From Flavobacterium psychrophilum (lineage in GTDB: Bacteria > Bacteroidota > Bacteroidia > Flavobacteriales > Flavobacteriaceae), in the NCBI GenBank assembly GCA_945890865.1, contig CAMDDB010000003.1:146990-210989 (forward strand): 64,000 nucleotides of DNA, given 5' to 3'. Positions within the stretch are counted from its first letter, which is position 1. Each line of letters begins with the position of its first letter. The position numbers and the translations under genes were made by a program. The notes beneath the pieces are model-generated. The model was not told the origin of the DNA and made no database searches. It saw only the letters and a list, made by a program, of their open reading frames with translations. Positions 61,783 through 64,000 of this stretch are shown in pieces.

Positions 61783-64000
61783 ATGAAAAAAAGTGTTTTG
61801 TACATATTTTTTCTTTTTTTACCATGTTTAGTTATATCTCAACAATGGCGAGTATATTCTGATTCTATAATTTCAAATATCAATAAAAATAATCTTGAAA
61901 AGGCTTCATATTTTATAGAATTAGCTGATAAAGATATTGAAAAATCTACAATAGTCAGAGACACTCTTTATGCGGATTATATATATCGCAAAGGTGTAGT
62001 TAAATCTTTTTCAGGGGATTATGATTCAACTCTTTTGAAACAATCATTAGATATTTGGGAATCGATTACCAAAAAAAATTACCTCAAAATAATGAAAATT
62101 AATTATTTTATAGGAATGAACTATTTTCAATTTGCAGACCAAACTCAAAAAAAAGAATATTATGATATTTCATATAAATATTTTGAAAAATGCTATATTT
62201 TAAACCTGAAATATAAGCTGGGTATTAATAATAATTTCATAAATTCTATATATAGATTGGCACAAATTGATGAGTTTAATGACAACTTAATAAAAGCTAA
62301 AGAATTTGCTTCCGAGTTTGTTGAAATAGTAAATAAAAAAGGCGTTGGAGATTTTAATTTTGAATATCTAAATGCTTTAAGATTAAAAAAAGATTACAAA
62401 GAGCAGGAAAATATTTTGCAACAATATTTAGATAAATATAATGCTCAAAAAATTAATAATCCAGAAATACTTTTTTATATTTATTATCAATTATGTAATA
62501 ATAAATCTTCTTATTTAATTAATGACATCTATCCCAAATATCCTCAAGAAATTATTCAATATGGTGAAAATGCTCTTCAAATTGCAAAAGAAAATAATTT
62601 AAAACACGATTTAGAATTAAACACAATTTATCTTCACCTTCATATTGCTTATGGACAAGTTAAAGATAACATTAATGAAGAAAAATATAGAAAATTAATT
62701 TATGAGGATCGTTCAAAAACTAACGAATTAGATTATTATGATGAACTAACAAATCTATACTATGCTGAAGACTATAATAAATTTAAAATCAAGTTTGATG
62801 AATATGAAACTCTTTTTAAAAATCAAAAAAAATACACCGATCTACTTGCTATTTATGCTATTTCTCTAAATCTGTTAGAAAGGAATGTCTTGTTTAAAAA
62901 AGAGGTGGTTCATGAACAATTACAATTAATAAATAATAATAGATTAATACTATCAAAAGAGGACCAAATTTATTTAGATAAAAACCTAGCCGAATATTAC
63001 TTTTTTTCGGAGGAATATGAAATTTCACTCAATATTTGCAATAAATATCTTTATGTTGATGATTCGTTTTATAAATTAAAATTTTATCAATTTAAATATG
63101 GTTGTGAATTTCAGTTGGGTTATATAAATAAGTCATATAAAACTGTTGATAAAACCTTAGAGATAGCTACTAATATTTATGGCGAAAATAGCCCAAGAAT
63201 ATTACCTTTTTTAGGTTCAATTTTAAATTCAGACATTTTGAACACTAACCCAAATTCTACAAAAATATCTACAAAAGCTTTGAAAATTATTTATGAAAAT
63301 AAATTAGAAAATACCGACTCAGCAACTGATATTTGGATGTCCCTTGGAACTAAAGCTATGAATAATTATAATTATAAAGATGCTATAATTTATTATGAAA
63401 GAGCTAAAGACATTTTAGAAAGTACAAAAAGTATTATTAGTCCAATTTCATATTATTGTTGCCTACTTGGCATAGCAAATGTTAGTATGCAGAAAAACGA
63501 CAAACTAAATGCAAAGAAATATATTGACAAGGTAAAATTATTTTTGGATAATAATCCAAATATTATTAAAGTTGCTTATGGAGACTACTATTATACTTTG
63601 GGTGATTATTATTTTAATAATGATAATTTTATTGAAGCCAAAAATAATTATGAAAAAGCTTTTTCTATATATGGAGATAAACTTAGTAGTATTAAAAGAT
63701 TTCGAAATATCATTTGTAATTATTTGATTGAAAATAATGCTAATAAAACAATTCAGGATATTGAAAAATTTAAAACTCAAAACAATAATCCATCCTGGTG
63801 TTCAACATTTATTTATTTGTTAAAATATAATTCTGGAAACTTTGATTCTGCCCAAAAAACACTTTTTGACCAATTAGAAAAACTTATTTTAGAAAACAAT
63901 CAATATTTTCACTTGTTGAGCAGTTATGAAAAGAATATTTTATATAAAAATTTTTTAAATCAATTTGAATTTTTAAACACATATTTATTAGAAAATAAAC
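61783..64000 (+). CDS. Large secreted TPR protein, 3' end outside window (possibly TPR-CHAT)
   Basis: The frame from ATG 61783 stays open to the last base, 739 codons, so the gene continues past the window. A signal peptide (YIFFLFLPCLVISQQW) is followed by repeated helical hairpins of TPR type, for example KYFEKCYILNLKYK and DAIIYYERAKDILESTK. The last segment, YFHLLSSYEKNILYKNFLNQF, recalls the stretch that precedes CHAT protease domains in TPR-CHAT proteins, so a CHAT domain may follow beyond the edge. It starts 11 bases after the candidate anti-sigma gene; sigma factor, membrane protein and TPR protein look like one module. Confidence 0.7.
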   Translation, partial: MKKSVLYIFFLFLPCLVISQQWRVYSDSIISNINKNNLEKASYFIELADKDIEKSTIVRDTLYADYIYRKGVVKSFSGDYDSTLLKQSLDIWESITKKNYLKIMKINYFIGMNYFQFADQTQKKEYYDISYKYFEKCYILNLKYKLGINNNFINSIYRLAQIDEFNDNLIKAKEFASEFVEIVNKKGVGDFNFEYLNALRLKKDYKEQENILQQYLDKYNAQKINNPEILFYIYYQLCNNKSSYLINDIYPKYPQEIIQYGENALQIAKENNLKHDLELNTIYLHLHIAYGQVKDNINEEKYRKLIYEDRSKTNELDYYDELTNLYYAEDYNKFKIKFDEYETLFKNQKKYTDLLAIYAISLNLLERNVLFKKEVVHEQLQLINNNRLILSKEDQIYLDKNLAEYYFFSEEYEISLNICNKYLYVDDSFYKLKFYQFKYGCEFQLGYINKSYKTVDKTLEIATNIYGENSPRILPFLGSILNSDILNTNPNSTKISTKALKIIYENKLENTDSATDIWMSLGTKAMNNYNYKDAIIYYERAKDILESTKSIISPISYYCCLLGIANVSMQKNDKLNAKKYIDKVKLFLDNNPNIIKVAYGDYYYTLGDYYFNNDNFIEAKNNYEKAFSIYGDKLSSIKRFRNIICNYLIENNANKTIQDIEKFKTQNNNPSWCSTFIYLLKYNSGNFDSAQKTLFDQLEKLILENNQYFHLLSSYEKNILYKNFLNQFEFLNTYLLENK

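Larger units (their letters stand above)
35516..64000. mobile_element. Genomic island in tRNA-Ser (left end and cargo; right end outside window)
   Basis: Everything right of the tRNA-Ser gene differs from the core: an integrase with excisionase-like genes at the tRNA end, no housekeeping genes, a run of restriction and toxin-like defence modules, secreted proteins, and falling GC. No relaxase, conjugation, replication or phage structural gene was seen within the window, so whether this is a decayed ICE, a mobilisable or a simple integrative element cannot be told. Confidence 0.75.

Noticed and set aside
61783..64000. Stop-less frame as pseudogene
   Set aside because: The frame is continuous with a signal peptide and regular TPR helices to the last base; it is simply cut by the window edge.
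35516..64000. Prophage or conjugative element as the nature of the island
   Set aside because: No capsid, tail, portal, terminase, relaxase or tra gene was seen within the window; the missing right end could change this.

Overview
The window looks like chromosomal DNA of a Flavobacterium-type member of the Bacteroidota. The base composition is AT-rich, promoters carry the TAnnTTTG -7 box with a TTG around -33, Shine-Dalgarno sequences are mostly absent, and the protein set is flavobacterial: a long NusB, a Leu/Phe/Val-type dehydrogenase, a DUF3276 protein, BatA proteins, a type IX secretion sorting tail, and RibB with a decayed GTP cyclohydrolase half. No rRNA, IS transposase, CRISPR array or phage structural gene was seen.

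Bases 1-35.5 kb are core chromosome. In order they hold: the 3' part of a Cys/Met-metabolism PLP enzyme and an APC amino-acid permease; a peroxiredoxin/thioredoxin/small-protein redox cluster; an arsenic operon (arsR, DUF6428, arsenate reductase-like, ACR3) with a palindrome at its promoter; rpsA; a TlpA/DUF4369 lipoprotein; tRNA-Tyr; pepT and an M28 peptidase with a PD40 propeller; yajC, DUF1573, nusB and an amino-acid dehydrogenase; an ABC exporter; a PUR-like DUF3276 protein; hemN with an FNR/CRP-like site; a POTRA/beta-barrel outer membrane protein; a DEAD-box helicase; a BatA protein overlapping a dihydroorotase-like protein that lacks catalytic residues; an esterase, tpx and dgkA; and the envelope/division run ftsK, lolA-like, lptF/G-like, ribB.

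At 35.4 kb a tRNA-Ser(TGA) is followed by a tyrosine integrase, and from there to the right edge the window is a genomic island that becomes more AT-rich. Its integration end has an integrase, an unknown protein, an excisionase-like HTH protein, two small overlapping genes, and palindromic sites shared by the integrase and HTH promoters. A 626-base noncoding stretch follows, holding a 107-base hairpin-forming element of unknown kind. Cargo comes next: secreted proteins including a DUF1036-like protein and a BNR/T9SS protein; a WYL-domain regulator with a paired operator; a type I restriction-modification operon (hsdM, hsdS ... hsdR) with a TIR-like/SLATT (DUF4231) pair and a mobile-mystery A/B (XRE + Fic) pair inserted between hsdS and hsdR; and a solo GmrSD-type DUF262/DUF1524 nuclease.

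The last 8 kb is the least familiar part. It has a four-TM coiled-coil membrane protein paired with a vWA-like lipoprotein, a small secreted repeat protein, a secreted protein, then a divergent sigma factor, a one-TM candidate anti-sigma protein, and a large TPR protein that runs off the window and may end in a CHAT protease domain. Two of these units share an identical two-block promoter-like element (AGGGTTACCTTTTT, then TATTAA at fixed spacing), which suggests a regulon controlled by the neighbouring sigma factor. This region is the best candidate for an undescribed system.
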